From Anaerolineaceae bacterium (GTDB lineage: Bacteria; Chloroflexota; Anaerolineae; Anaerolineales; Anaerolineaceae), in contig JARKPB010000003.1 of NCBI GenBank assembly GCA_029975475.1, forward strand, positions 346,924 to 410,923: a stretch of DNA of 64,000 nucleotides, read 5' to 3'. The translations under genes were made by a program, and so were the position numbers. Positions 44,670 through 52,923 of the stretch are shown piece after piece; the first letter of the stretch is position 1, and every line of letters starts with the position of its first letter. The notes under the pieces were generated by a model that was not told the origin of the DNA, ran no database searches, and was given only the letters and a program-made list of their open reading frames with translations.

Positions 44670-45185
44670 TCAGATCACCCGAACGACATCCCCGACCGAG
44701 ACAGGCCCGCCGCGTAAAACGACCCCCAGCATCCCGGCGTTGTAAGGCGGCTGGCTGCCGGGCGGCAGGATTAAAGCCTGTTTGACACCCGGATGAAAAG
44801 CGTTTAACTGCGTGCAAGGATCGCGCACTTCGGTCAGCTCAACCAGCGCCGGGCCAATTTGCAGCCGCGCGCCAAGCGGCAGCGCCATGACCCTCAGCCC
44901 ATCCAGCAGCAGGTTCTCGCCCAGCATACCCGCCTCAAGGTGGATCCCCTGCTCAGCCAGGTCCGCCAGAATCCCGGTAGCAATGATCAACACCTGGCGG
45001 TTGTTCAGGCGGGCGGGGTCCTTGCGCGCCAGATAGCGGTGGCGGATATAGGGTCCGGCATGGTAATCGCCTTCCACCCCCTGCCCGGCCAGCAAGACGA
45101 TAGTTTCCTGCGGATATTTCGGCACATCCGGTTCAGCCTTTTTACACACGGCTTTGACCGTCGCTTGGAGAATTTTGTTACTCAT
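44670..45185 (-). CDS. MOSC-domain protein
   Basis: 171 residues. The MOSC beta-barrel is covered: 'GQGVEGDYHAGPYIRHRYLARKDPARLNNRQVLIIATGILADLAEQGIHLEAGMLGENLLLDGL', 'LPLGARLQIGPALVELTEVRDPCTQLNAF' with the conserved Cys, and 'GMLGVVLRGGPVSVGDVVRV'. Such proteins handle molybdenum-cofactor sulfur; the stand-alone form is usually of uncertain substrate. AGAGG lies before the ATG. Confidence 0.92.
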   Translation of the reverse strand: MSNKILQATVKAVCKKAEPDVPKYPQETIVLLAGQGVEGDYHAGPYIRHRYLARKDPARLNNRQVLIIATGILADLAEQGIHLEAGMLGENLLLDGLRVMALPLGARLQIGPALVELTEVRDPCTQLNAFHPGVKQALILPPGSQPPYNAGMLGVVLRGGPVSVGDVVRVI

Positions 45186-45216
45186 TGGTCGCCTCTAAAA
45201 GGGTCGGGGGAACGCT

Positions 45217-46128
45217 TCAATCCGCATACCCCTGGGGATTTTCTTCGCCGTTCAACGCGGCGCGGAAATCCTGCAGATTTTCAGAAAAACGCGCCGGTTC
45301 AAAACGGTCAAAAGACGCCTCTCTCGGCAGGAGAATGCTCAGGCAGTGCATGGCCATGCGCAGCCGCATTCGCTCTTCAAAGCTCGGGTCGTCCCTCACG
45401 CCGTAACGGAATAAAAATTCACGCCGCAGGTCGGGCGGATAATACCACCAGAGCGTGGCGCCGACATCCAGGGCCGGGTCATCCCTGCTCATCGATTCCA
45501 GGTCGATCAGATAGAGATGCCCGCTGGGGGTTATCAGCCAGTTAGCATTGCAAATATCATTGTGCGAGGCGACCAGCCCGCGGCCCGGCAGGCTGGCGGC
45601 GCGTTGTGCCAGGGTCGTCAGGCTTTCATCAATAAAAGCAGCTTCAGCCGGCACCAGGGGTCGGCAGCGCTGCCAGCGCGCGCTCAGGTCCGCCAGGCAG
45701 CGCAAAGCCGCCTGGCTGTGTTCTTCTGACGGCGCGGAAGGAAGCAACCGAAGGATATCCGGCAGCCGGTGAACGCGCCGGATCACATCAGCAAAACGGT
45801 CAAGGTGGCGGCGGTAATCGCCGCGGTTTGGCGCACGCCCTTCCACCTGCGGCTGGACCAGGATCCTTGTGCCGTCTTTTAGCCGGCCGCTCGCAATGAC
45901 CCGCGGGGTGAGATCCAGCTCAGCCAGCGCCTGATAACGTTCGACCGCTGCCCCCAGCTTTACAAAACACGCCGTCCGCCCGCAGCTGGCAAAGTAGGTT
46001 TCCTGACCCCAGCCGTGCGGCAGATTGAATTGCCAGCTACCGCGCGTTACCTGTTCATTCAAAAAATGGGCGACTTCATCCTGGTGGGCTGTACGCATCA
46101 GCAAGGGGTCCCGTTTGCGAAGCATCAT
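45217..46128 (-). CDS. Aminoglycoside phosphotransferase/choline kinase-like protein
   Basis: 303 residues, APH fold. 'ASCGRTACFVKLGAAVERYQALAEL' supplies the ATP-binding Lys; the catalytic loop is LVASHNDICNANWLI (H-x-D-x4-N), followed by 'LYLIDLESMSRDDPALDVG' in place of the DFG-like IDxE. Substrate uncertain: choline, ethanolamine, a sugar or a drug. Two ATGs (46128, 46125) are equally good. It follows an SDR gene by 146 bases. Confidence 0.85.
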   Translation of the reverse strand: MMLRKRDPLLMRTAHQDEVAHFLNEQVTRGSWQFNLPHGWGQETYFASCGRTACFVKLGAAVERYQALAELDLTPRVIASGRLKDGTRILVQPQVEGRAPNRGDYRRHLDRFADVIRRVHRLPDILRLLPSAPSEEHSQAALRCLADLSARWQRCRPLVPAEAAFIDESLTTLAQRAASLPGRGLVASHNDICNANWLITPSGHLYLIDLESMSRDDPALDVGATLWWYYPPDLRREFLFRYGVRDDPSFEERMRLRMAMHCLSILLPREASFDRFEPARFSENLQDFRAALNGEENPQGYAD

Positions 46129-46274
46129 GCTATCTACGAATAGTATCGCATACCTTTCAAGAACCCGGGTGCGGAAAGGGCAAGAGGAACAGGGGATATT
46201 CCAGCGTTCTACCCATCTTCATCAAGAGAACACTGGCTGACGCCGCGGCAGGGGAAAATCGTAAGCGCGGGGCT

Positions 46275-47084
46275 TCAGGCGTTTTTCAGCAATTCGCCCA
46301 TCTGACTGTAGATCAACCGGGCAGCGCGTTTGGGCATCAGGCGGTAGAAAGTGTCCATCATTCTGGCATCGCTACCAACCAGAACGCGAAAAGCGTCGCG
46401 CTCCATGCCGTCCAAGATGATGCGGGCTGCGGACGCCGGCGATACGGCCCGCATCTTGCTGCGGTCAACATTTTCAAGGCTGGGGGTCATCACACCGGAA
46501 TTGACGGTGATGTTGGTGGCGACCGCGCCGGGGAAGACCACCGTAACCCGCACGCTGGTATCCGATAATTCGGAGTACAGTCCTTCGGTGAAGAGTTTAA
46601 CCGCCGCTTTGGCCGCGCCGTACAGGGTTTGGCCCGGCACCGGTAAAAAACCGCCCATGCTGGAAATGTTGACGATGTGCGCGGCCGGCCGGGTCAGCAG
46701 ATGCGGCAGGAAGGCTTTGGTCATATAGATCACACCGTAAAAATTAACGTTGATCATGCGCTCAATTTCGGCATACGGCAGGTCTTTAAATTTGACAAAA
46801 CGCTGAATCACCCCGGCGTTGTTGATAATCCCGTCCACCGTCCCGTGCGCATCAATCACGGCCTGAGGGAAAGCCTCAACCGCCGGGCGGTCAGCGATAT
46901 TTAACACATGGGTAGAGAGGTTTGATTTGAGCCCGCCGGCCAGTTCGGCTGTCTCCGCCAGGGTTGCCGCATTGAGATCGGCCGCCGCCACGCGAGCGCT
47001 TTTTTGTAATAATGCCAGGGTCAATTCCCGGCCAATCCCGCTGCCGCCGCCGGTTACCACGATCACTTTTGACTGAACTTTCAC
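46275..47084 (-). CDS. Short-chain dehydrogenase/reductase
   Basis: 269 residues. Cofactor loop TGGGSGIGRE (11-20), 'AAADLNAATLAETAE' (Asp for NAD(H)), 'GIINNAGVIQRF', 'HIVNISSMGG', catalytic YGAAK (Y155, K159) and 'VVFPGAVATNI'. The C-terminus (FRVLVGSDARMMDTFYRLMPKRA) resembles SDRs of the acyl/hydroxyacyl type often annotated as 3-ketoacyl reductase-like. Not linked to a pathway by neighbours. A minus-strand TATAAT lies near 47165. Confidence 0.88.
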   Translation of the reverse strand: MKVQSKVIVVTGGGSGIGRELTLALLQKSARVAAADLNAATLAETAELAGGLKSNLSTHVLNIADRPAVEAFPQAVIDAHGTVDGIINNAGVIQRFVKFKDLPYAEIERMINVNFYGVIYMTKAFLPHLLTRPAAHIVNISSMGGFLPVPGQTLYGAAKAAVKLFTEGLYSELSDTSVRVTVVFPGAVATNITVNSGVMTPSLENVDRSKMRAVSPASAARIILDGMERDAFRVLVGSDARMMDTFYRLMPKRAARLIYSQMGELLKNA

Positions 47085-47419
47085 GGAAATCCTCCTGAGA
47101 CCTGAAAAAACGACCCATTATGCGCCTGCCGCTGTTGATCTTGACGGCATACAATGATTATAACGACAAATGTTGATAATTTCTATGGTATTTATATAGA
47201 ATTCGCCCTTTTGACAAACAACCGCGCATTCAGGAAAGCAATCCAATCGTTAAATTTCCTTCACATGATGCTTTCTATACTGTACAACTTGAATTCCGGA
47301 ACCGCTGCCGCGGACGACCTAAAATTCTGGGCAACCACCATGTCACGCCGGCTCGCTGCTGGAGGGCTTTATCCGGTTACGCTATTACCGTAAAGGGATC
47401 TGTCCTGGCTTAAAAATTG
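47085..47419. other. AT-rich intergenic region between divergent genes
   Basis: About 335 bases. The part at 47150-47290 is clearly AT-richer than its surroundings and holds a minus-strand TATAAT (around 47170-47165) that could serve the SDR gene. A + frame from 47154 has no domain or ribosome site and is not called. Confidence 0.4.
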
Positions 47420-47628
47420 GTGATCACCAATCCCATTCGCCGGCTGTGTTTCTTTGCCAACGAGATGGCCCAACAGCTCCTGGCTGAAAAGACCGGGATT
47501 TCGCGCCAGACGATCAGTGCCATCGAAGCGGGAAAGTTATCCCTTCTCTGGAACTGGCCTTTCACACCGCGCTGGCGTTTGGTTTGCCGTTGATTGAAGT
47601 TTTTGAGTGCAGCCTGGTTGAAGAATAA
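47420..47628 (+). pseudogene. Frameshifted Xre-family HTH regulator
   Basis: From GTG 47420 the translation reads TNPIRRLCFFANEMAQQLLAEKTGISRQTISAIEAGKL, the HTH_3 pattern of small Xre regulators (TQQ-x-LAE-x-TGISRQTISAIE-x-GK). At about 47535 the frame breaks; the missing part continues one frame over as IPSLELAFHTALAFGLPLIEVFE to the TAA at 47626-47628. A single indel separates two halves of a normal 65-70 residue protein. The function is lost unless the indel is a sequencing error. Confidence 0.75.
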
Positions 47629-47756
47629 CCGCGGAAAACGAACCCGATCGGCCGCGGGGACCCCGTTGACAGGCCAATCCGGCGGGAAGCCGTCTGCCGC
47701 AGCTGCGATAAACCAGTGCGGCAATCCATTCATTTTCCGGGGCGCGGCTTTCAGAC

Positions 47757-47762
47757 TATAAT
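47757..47762 (+). promoter_or_regulatory. -10 hexamer, leaderless-type, of the lipoprotein gene
   Basis: TATAAT followed by six bases and GTG 47769; no ribosome site is visible. Confidence 0.5.
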
Positions 47763-47768
47763 CAGTTT

Positions 47769-48170
47769 GTGAACCGCCTTTTCGCGATTGGTTTCCTTCT
47801 CCTTCTGCTGGCTGGCTGTACCGCCAGTCAGCAGGCTCAGCCTACCCTGATGCCCGGCCAGGCGCTGATCAGCGGGCAGCTCCCCTCCGCCAGCTCCATC
47901 TGGCCCGATGAAACAGTTTACGCGTTTCTGGTGCGTTTTTTTCGCAGCGAAGGCAGGGAAGGCGCATATCTGTTCACCAGTCAAGATCCCAGTGTTCCGC
48001 TGGATCAGAACGGGTATTTTTCTTTTTCAGCCGCGCCGGGCGAATATCTGCTGGCATTCGGCCCCGAGATCGGACGGTCCTTCTTCGCGGGGGAAAACGG
48101 ACAGCTGCTGATCCTGACCGTCGCGGCGGGCGAGACGCTGGACGCGGGGAACATCCACCTGCTGCGCTAG
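47769..48170 (+). CDS. Small lipoprotein with beta-sandwich-like domain
   Basis: 133 residues. A lipoprotein signal with lipobox LLAGC (Cys17) is followed by an exported domain: 'PGQALISGQLPSASSIWPDETVYAFLVRFF', 'VPLDQNGYFSFSAAPGEYLLAFGPE', 'LILTVAAGETLDAGNIHL'. The pattern of short strands and 'PGEYLL' resembles carboxypeptidase-regulatory-like or transthyretin-like domains of exported proteins. No enzymatic motif. GTG start six bases after a -10 hexamer; its last four bases overlap the convergent GT4 gene. Confidence 0.75.
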   Translation: MNRLFAIGFLLLLLAGCTASQQAQPTLMPGQALISGQLPSASSIWPDETVYAFLVRFFRSEGREGAYLFTSQDPSVPLDQNGYFSFSAAPGEYLLAFGPEIGRSFFAGENGQLLILTVAAGETLDAGNIHLLR

Positions 48171-49300
48171 ACTGGCCGATGATTGAGGCACTGCTGATAC
48201 CAGGCCATACAGCGCGCAGCCAGGCGGTCGAAACGGTAGGCGTCTAGCCCTGAGGGCGGGTCAAACGGGTTGGCACAATACGCGGCCCGAATTGCCTCCG
48301 CCAGCGCCTGCGGCTGGCCGGGCGGCGCAACAAACAGATGAAACCCCTGCGCGGCCAGCTCGCGCACGCCGGGAATATCGCTGGCGGCTGCCGGAATGCC
48401 GCGGGCAGCCGCTTCCAGCAGCACGGTGGGGAGTCCTTCATACCGCGACGGCAGGACAAACACCTTTAACTGCGGGAGATATACCCCCAGCCCGGGCAAT
48501 GCGCCCAGCCAGTTCACCCGCCCGGCGATCTCCAGGCGGCGGGCTTCAGCCAACCACGCGTCTCTCAGCGGCCCGTCCCCGGCCCAGACCAGACGCAACC
48601 GGGGATTTTCATCTGCCAGCAGCGCAAAAGCACGCAGCAAAGTTAACGGATCTTTCTGGGAACACAAGCGCCCCGCCCCGCCTATCCAGTCATAGTGCGG
48701 ATCGAGGCGGACAGAACGGACACCGGCTGGTTCCAGCACCGGGAGCGCGTTTGGGAGCAGCACCGCTTTTCTCGCGGTCAGGCGGGCAGCAAGGCGCGCG
48801 TCCAGGCGGCGGCAGATATCCGCGGATACGCCGGATTCCGCGGAACAGAACACAGGAAAAACCCACCCATTCCAGAAAGAGCGCAGCACCCAGGCGTTTA
48901 AGCCGCTGCCCCATTCGCGATCAATATGGGCTGTGCGCAGCGCAGCCGCGCAGAGGCCCCGGGCTTTCCCGATGAGCGCGGCCAGCGTGCCGGCTTGAAA
49001 ATGGCTGTGGACCACATCCGGCTTCCGCTGCCGGCACCAGGCCAAGACTGTTTTTATCCCGCGCCAGGTTTGCGCCAGGTTCCAACGCCCCTGCCAGCGA
49101 GCGGCGAAAAATATGTCCAGACCGGCCGCGCGCCCGGCCTCCAGCCAGGCCTGTTCCAGCGGACTGCCGCGCTGCCAGAAAGCGCACAGACTGACCCGGG
49201 CGTGCGCTTGCAGCGCGCTGGCCAGCTCCAGCCCGAAGCGCTCCGCGCCGCCGTGAGCCGCGCCGATCTCCAGCCCGGCAGTCAGGATCAGCACCTTCAT
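48167..49300 (-). CDS. Glycosyltransferase family 4
   Basis: 377 residues, GT-B. 'MKVLILTAGLEIGAAHGGAERFGLELASAL' with the G-G-A-E-R acceptor-domain loop, 'KPDVVHSHFQAGTLAALIGK', donor-side 'WIGGAGRLCSQKDPLTLLRAFALL' and the E-x7-E motif within 'FVLPSRYEGLPTVLLEAAARGIPAAASDIPGVREL'. Fourth gene of a minus-strand operon, four bases after the pyruvyltransferase stop. Confidence 0.92.
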   Translation of the reverse strand: MKVLILTAGLEIGAAHGGAERFGLELASALQAHARVSLCAFWQRGSPLEQAWLEAGRAAGLDIFFAARWQGRWNLAQTWRGIKTVLAWCRQRKPDVVHSHFQAGTLAALIGKARGLCAAALRTAHIDREWGSGLNAWVLRSFWNGWVFPVFCSAESGVSADICRRLDARLAARLTARKAVLLPNALPVLEPAGVRSVRLDPHYDWIGGAGRLCSQKDPLTLLRAFALLADENPRLRLVWAGDGPLRDAWLAEARRLEIAGRVNWLGALPGLGVYLPQLKVFVLPSRYEGLPTVLLEAAARGIPAAASDIPGVRELAAQGFHLFVAPPGQPQALAEAIRAAYCANPFDPPSGLDAYRFDRLAARCMAWYQQCLNHRPV

Positions 49301-49304
49301 CTGC

Positions 49305-50465
49305 TCAGCCGCCCTTTATATCGGCCGCGATTTCATTGAAAGGAATCCGGGCGCTGTCCGTCAGAACCTCAGCCGCGGCACCGCAGCGCCTTCCTAAAAC
49401 GCTGCGCGCTTCCCAGAACTGGAGCAGCAGCTGGCTGAGCGCATCCATCCGCGAGTCGGATAGATCTACCAGCCACTCCTGCCAGCCGAGCAGCTCGGCC
49501 ATCCCGCGCGTCTTGGTGAGGTAACCCAGCATCAGCGGCGGCACGCCGCTGGAAAATGCCATCAGGGCGGCGTGCAAACGCCCGGCGAGCAAGGCCTGCA
49601 TCTGCCCGTATCCCGCTTTGAGCACGGCCGGACTGCAGCCGGCGGGAAAGTGCAAGACCTTTACCCGCTCCGGCAGTATCTCAAGCAGGCCGCGGGCGGC
49701 CTGACGATCGTCTTCACGGAGGGTTGGACCGCAAACCTGCGGAAAAAAGATCAACTGCAAATCCGGCTCGATTTCAGTCAGTCTGCTCAGCGCGGCGGCG
49801 GCGGCCTGACGCTGGCGGTCTAATGCCTGTCGGTTCAGGCGGCGGGTCATGCGCGGGATCAGAGAAAGGCCCAGCGCCGGCGGGCCGGGACGCCAGCCAA
49901 TGGCTCTTAATACTTCCCGGGCACTGGCAGCAGGCGCAGCCGGCAGTAAAAAAGCCGGGTCAGCGGCCAGACGGGCCGGCAGGTCCCAGGACTGCGCCAG
50001 GCGCAGGCTGACCGGCTCGCGCAGATAGACCCGCCGCGCTCGGCGCAGCAAGGCGCGCACCAGCGCAGCTTCTGGCGCGGTATTAAAGGGCCCCAGCGAA
50101 CAGGGCAGAAGATAATACGGCGCGCCGCAGCGGCCAGCCAGCCAGATCTGCGCGCATGCCAGCAGCAGCGGGATCCGCAGCCGGCCAATGGAAAACAGCT
50201 GATTGCCGGATACCTGAACAATCACATCAGCCGCCTGGAACGCCGCTTTCAGCGGCTTCCAGCCCCGCCTTGCGCGCGCCAGGGCGGCCGGTGAAGCCAG
50301 CGCTGTGACACCCATGGCAGCATAACCGCTTTCTTCAGGATAATCGCTGACTACAAAAAAGCGCGCCGCGGGCAGGCTCTGCCGCAGCTGCGCCAGACTG
50401 ACCTGCAAGCCGGCCGCGTCCCCGGCATTCTGGAGGCTGTGGAAATGGGTGATCAGCACATTCAT
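49305..50465 (-). CDS. Polysaccharide pyruvyl transferase family protein
   Basis: 386 residues. 'NAGDAAGLQVSLAQLRQSLPAARFFVVSDYPEE' and 'YYLLPCSLGPFNTAPEAALVRALLRRARRVYLREPVSLRLAQ' followed by 'LIFFPQVCGP' and 'LLAGRLHAALMAFSSGVPPLMLGYLTKTRGMAELLGW' are the family marks; the GRLHAxxxAxxxGxP motif is diagnostic. It adds pyruvate ketals (or is a related transferase) to an exported glycan. Overlaps the upstream GT4 by four bases. Confidence 0.9.
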   Translation of the reverse strand: MNVLITHFHSLQNAGDAAGLQVSLAQLRQSLPAARFFVVSDYPEESGYAAMGVTALASPAALARARRGWKPLKAAFQAADVIVQVSGNQLFSIGRLRIPLLLACAQIWLAGRCGAPYYLLPCSLGPFNTAPEAALVRALLRRARRVYLREPVSLRLAQSWDLPARLAADPAFLLPAAPAASAREVLRAIGWRPGPPALGLSLIPRMTRRLNRQALDRQRQAAAAALSRLTEIEPDLQLIFFPQVCGPTLREDDRQAARGLLEILPERVKVLHFPAGCSPAVLKAGYGQMQALLAGRLHAALMAFSSGVPPLMLGYLTKTRGMAELLGWQEWLVDLSDSRMDALSQLLLQFWEARSVLGRRCGAAAEVLTDSARIPFNEIAADIKGG

Positions 50466-51571
50466 CGCGCCAGCTCCATCACCAGAGCGGCCAGACCGGC
50501 CCAGGCAGCGGAAGCGTCGATCTGCGGGGCGGGCAGCGGCTCGCGCAGCGCCGCGGCAATCCCCCGCGCCCAGGCCGCCGCATCTTCAGCCGGCAGGATT
50601 CTCAGCCCCTCCAGCGGCAATTCTCTTGGGTCCAGCGTGCCGGCGCTTGCCAGCGCGGGCAGGCCAAAACCCAAAGCCAGCTTGAGCGCGCCGGACTGTG
50701 TGGCGCGCCGATAAGGGGCGACCAGCAGGTCAGCCGCCGAAAAAAACAGCCCGGCTTCCTGATCGCTGACATAGCGGTCAAACCAGCGCACCTGCTCGCC
50801 AAGCCCCAGACGTAGAACTTGAGCTTTCAACGCGCTGCTGCCGTTCCAGTGTTCTCCCACCACCAGGAGAAGCGGAATTTGCCCGCTGTTCTCCCGCAGT
50901 TCAACCAGCACATCTAGGAGGAAAGACAGCCCTTTGTAAGCCCGTTGAAAACCAAATTGCAGCAGAACCGCTCGGTCAGTTGGCAGTCCAAGAGCTTCGC
51001 GCGCCTGATCTTTCGGCAGGCGGTATTCATTCAAATGGTCATAAGGCGGGTGGGGGTAAAAATGCGCGTTGGGCTGATCAGGGTATAACCGCGCCAGAAC
51101 CTCGGCCTGGCTGCCGTTATGGACAATGTATGCCTGCCCCTGACGCAGAGCCAGGCGGGTTAACAGGCGGTCCAGGGGACGCGCTTCATGCGGCAGGGCA
51201 TTGTGAACCACAAACAGCACCCGTAAACCCTGCCGGCGGGCAGCGGCCGCCAGCCAGCCAAAGGCGGGGCCCCAGTAAGGCGTCCACCAGGGCAAGATCA
51301 ACGCCGCGGCAGATTGATTCGCAATCCAGCGGGCAGCGGCGGGCCACTGCCAGAACCGCCAGCCGGTGAGCATGCGTGCCGCTTGAAAATCTGCGGCCGG
51401 ATCAGGTTCCAGACTGGAGCGCCCGGGGTATAACCAGCCCGGGTAACCGCCGCGCAGGGTCAGCAATGTGGGCGGACTGCCTGCCTCGGCCAGCGCCTGC
51501 GCCAGCCGACCGGTATGGCGGGCGATCCCGCCGCGGTATGGGGGCAGCGGGCCAGCCAGAATTATGTTCAC
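50462..51571 (-). CDS. Glycosyltransferase family 4
   Basis: 369 residues. 'IILAGPLPPYRGGIARHTGRLAQALAEAG' is the GT4 N-terminus with the Gly-rich acceptor loop; 'LLQFGFQRAYKGLSFLLDVL' and 'LFFSAADLLVAPYRRATQSGALKLALGFGLPALASAGTL' represent the donor domain, with the usual E-x7-E changed to a Q-S-G-A-type loop. Overlaps both neighbours by four bases, so fully coupled in the operon. Confidence 0.88.
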   Translation of the reverse strand: MNIILAGPLPPYRGGIARHTGRLAQALAEAGSPPTLLTLRGGYPGWLYPGRSSLEPDPAADFQAARMLTGWRFWQWPAAARWIANQSAAALILPWWTPYWGPAFGWLAAAARRQGLRVLFVVHNALPHEARPLDRLLTRLALRQGQAYIVHNGSQAEVLARLYPDQPNAHFYPHPPYDHLNEYRLPKDQAREALGLPTDRAVLLQFGFQRAYKGLSFLLDVLVELRENSGQIPLLLVVGEHWNGSSALKAQVLRLGLGEQVRWFDRYVSDQEAGLFFSAADLLVAPYRRATQSGALKLALGFGLPALASAGTLDPRELPLEGLRILPAEDAAAWARGIAAALREPLPAPQIDASAAWAGLAALVMELAR

Positions 51572-52287
51572 AATCTTTCTTTGCCTCCCCAGCCCAGACG
51601 GTAGCGCCCGTATGCCTGAAGGATAGCGGCCGCGGAGAAAAGCAGATACTGCCCGGTGGACTGCACCAGTCGGGAAGGACGCAGGACCGGATTGACCATC
51701 ACCGGCAGGCTGATCACCCGCCAGCCCAGCGCCCCGGCCTGAATCAGGGTTTCCAGCGTGTAGGAGTAACGGCTGTGAACGCGGATCTGTTCCGCAGCAG
51801 CCCGGCTGAAGGCGCGCAGCCCGCTGGCCGCGTCTGGAATCGCCAGCCCGCTGGCGAGCGAGACCACCCAGCTGCCCGTGCGCAGCAGGGCGTACTTATA
51901 CGGCGAAATCTGTCCGCGCAGGCCGCGGCTGCGGTCGCCCAGCACCATCTCTGCCCGTCCTTCCAGAATCGGGCGCACCAGGGCGGGCAAATCACCCGGG
52001 TGATACTGCCCGTCCGCGTCCAGATTGATTATCACATCCGCGCCGCGCGCCAGGGCAGCCTTCAACCCGGCGTAAAATCCCTGCGCCAGCCCGACGTGGC
52101 GCGGCAGCTGCAGAACTTCATCCGCCCCGTTTTCCACCGCCACAGCCGCGCTCGCATCCTGACTGCCGTCATCCACAACCAGCACTTCAATCTGGCTGAA
52201 ACCATCCAGCGCGCGCGGAAGGCTGGCCAGCACTCCGGGCAGGCTGCTCGCCTCATTGAAACAGGGAATCTGAATGACGCATTTCAT
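51568..52287 (-). CDS. Glycosyltransferase family 2
   Basis: 239 residues, GT-A. 'MKCVIQIPCFNEASSLPGVLASLP', 'VLVVDDGSQDAS' and the metal-binding NLDADGQYHPGDLPAL are clear, followed by 'YALLRTGSWVVSLASGLAIPDAASGLRAFSR', typical of polyprenyl-phosphate mannosyl/glucosyl transferases (DPM1-like). ATG 52287 is chosen as the family start. TATACT at 52306-52301 is a likely -10. It may make the polyprenyl-phosphate sugar used by the GT-C proteins of this window. Confidence 0.9.
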   Translation of the reverse strand: MKCVIQIPCFNEASSLPGVLASLPRALDGFSQIEVLVVDDGSQDASAAVAVENGADEVLQLPRHVGLAQGFYAGLKAALARGADVIINLDADGQYHPGDLPALVRPILEGRAEMVLGDRSRGLRGQISPYKYALLRTGSWVVSLASGLAIPDAASGLRAFSRAAAEQIRVHSRYSYTLETLIQAGALGWRVISLPVMVNPVLRPSRLVQSTGQYLLFSAAAILQAYGRYRLGWGGKERL

Positions 52288-52348
52288 AACCGCAATCATT
52301 AGTATACCAAAAGGATTTATTTCTTCCAAAAATTGCGATTCGCGGGAA

Positions 52349-52377
52349 TTGCTTCCATCTGGAAACCTGTGTAAAAT
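52349..52377 (+). promoter_or_regulatory. Promoter of the GNAT gene
   Basis: TTGCTT (52349-52354), exactly 17 bases, TAAAAT (52372-52377), then six bases to GTG 52384. Good geometry for a vegetative promoter with a leaderless start. Confidence 0.6.
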
Positions 52378-52383
52378 GATAGC

Positions 52384-52911
52384 GTGATGGGGCAGGGAAT
52401 GACCGAGAAGGATCCTTTGCTGTTTTTCCGCCCGGCTGAGGAAGAAGATGCATCCGGGATTTTCGCCCTGTATTCCCGGCCAGAAGCCTATCTGGTCACA
52501 GCGCCGCTTCCCCAGCCCTCCATCCAGCAGGTTCGCGCCGCCCTCGAACGCGCCAAACAGGCGCTCAGCCTGTTCTGCGTGCTGGATCGATCGGGATCCA
52601 TTGTTGGAGCGGTCGAATTTATCCCCGCTGGCTACCAGCAGGAAATTCGCACGGCGGGAATTTTACAGCTGCTCATCCAGCCCGGCCAGGCTGGCCTGGA
52701 CAGTGCCGCGCTCAACCTGCTGGAAAGCATGCTGACCGCCTGGCATGTCGTCACGGTTTGCGTTAATGTCCATTTGAATAACCCGGCGGCGCTGCGTTTC
52801 TGGCAGAGTCGCGGATATAGCATCACTGGCGGCCCGGACCTCCAGGTAGACCAGGCTGTCGTGTATCACCTGGCTAAAAGTCTACCGCTCCTGCCCCGCC
52901 CGGCATTTTAA
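52384..52911 (+). CDS. GNAT-family N-acetyltransferase
   Basis: 175 residues. 'LFFRPAEEEDASGIFALYSRPEAYLVTAPLPQPSIQQVRAALE' opens the fold; 'LDRSGSIVGAVEFIP' is the central strand, and 'LTAWHVVTVCVNVHLNNPAALRFWQSRGYSITGG' gives the C-terminal motif. The acetyl-CoA loop region (LIQPGQAGLDSAALNLLESML) is somewhat unusual. Start by the leaderless rule at GTG 52384; ATG 52387 or 52399 are alternatives. Substrate unknown. Confidence 0.82.
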   Translation: MMGQGMTEKDPLLFFRPAEEEDASGIFALYSRPEAYLVTAPLPQPSIQQVRAALERAKQALSLFCVLDRSGSIVGAVEFIPAGYQQEIRTAGILQLLIQPGQAGLDSAALNLLESMLTAWHVVTVCVNVHLNNPAALRFWQSRGYSITGGPDLQVDQAVVYHLAKSLPLLPRPAF

Positions 52912-52923
52912 TCAACACAATTG

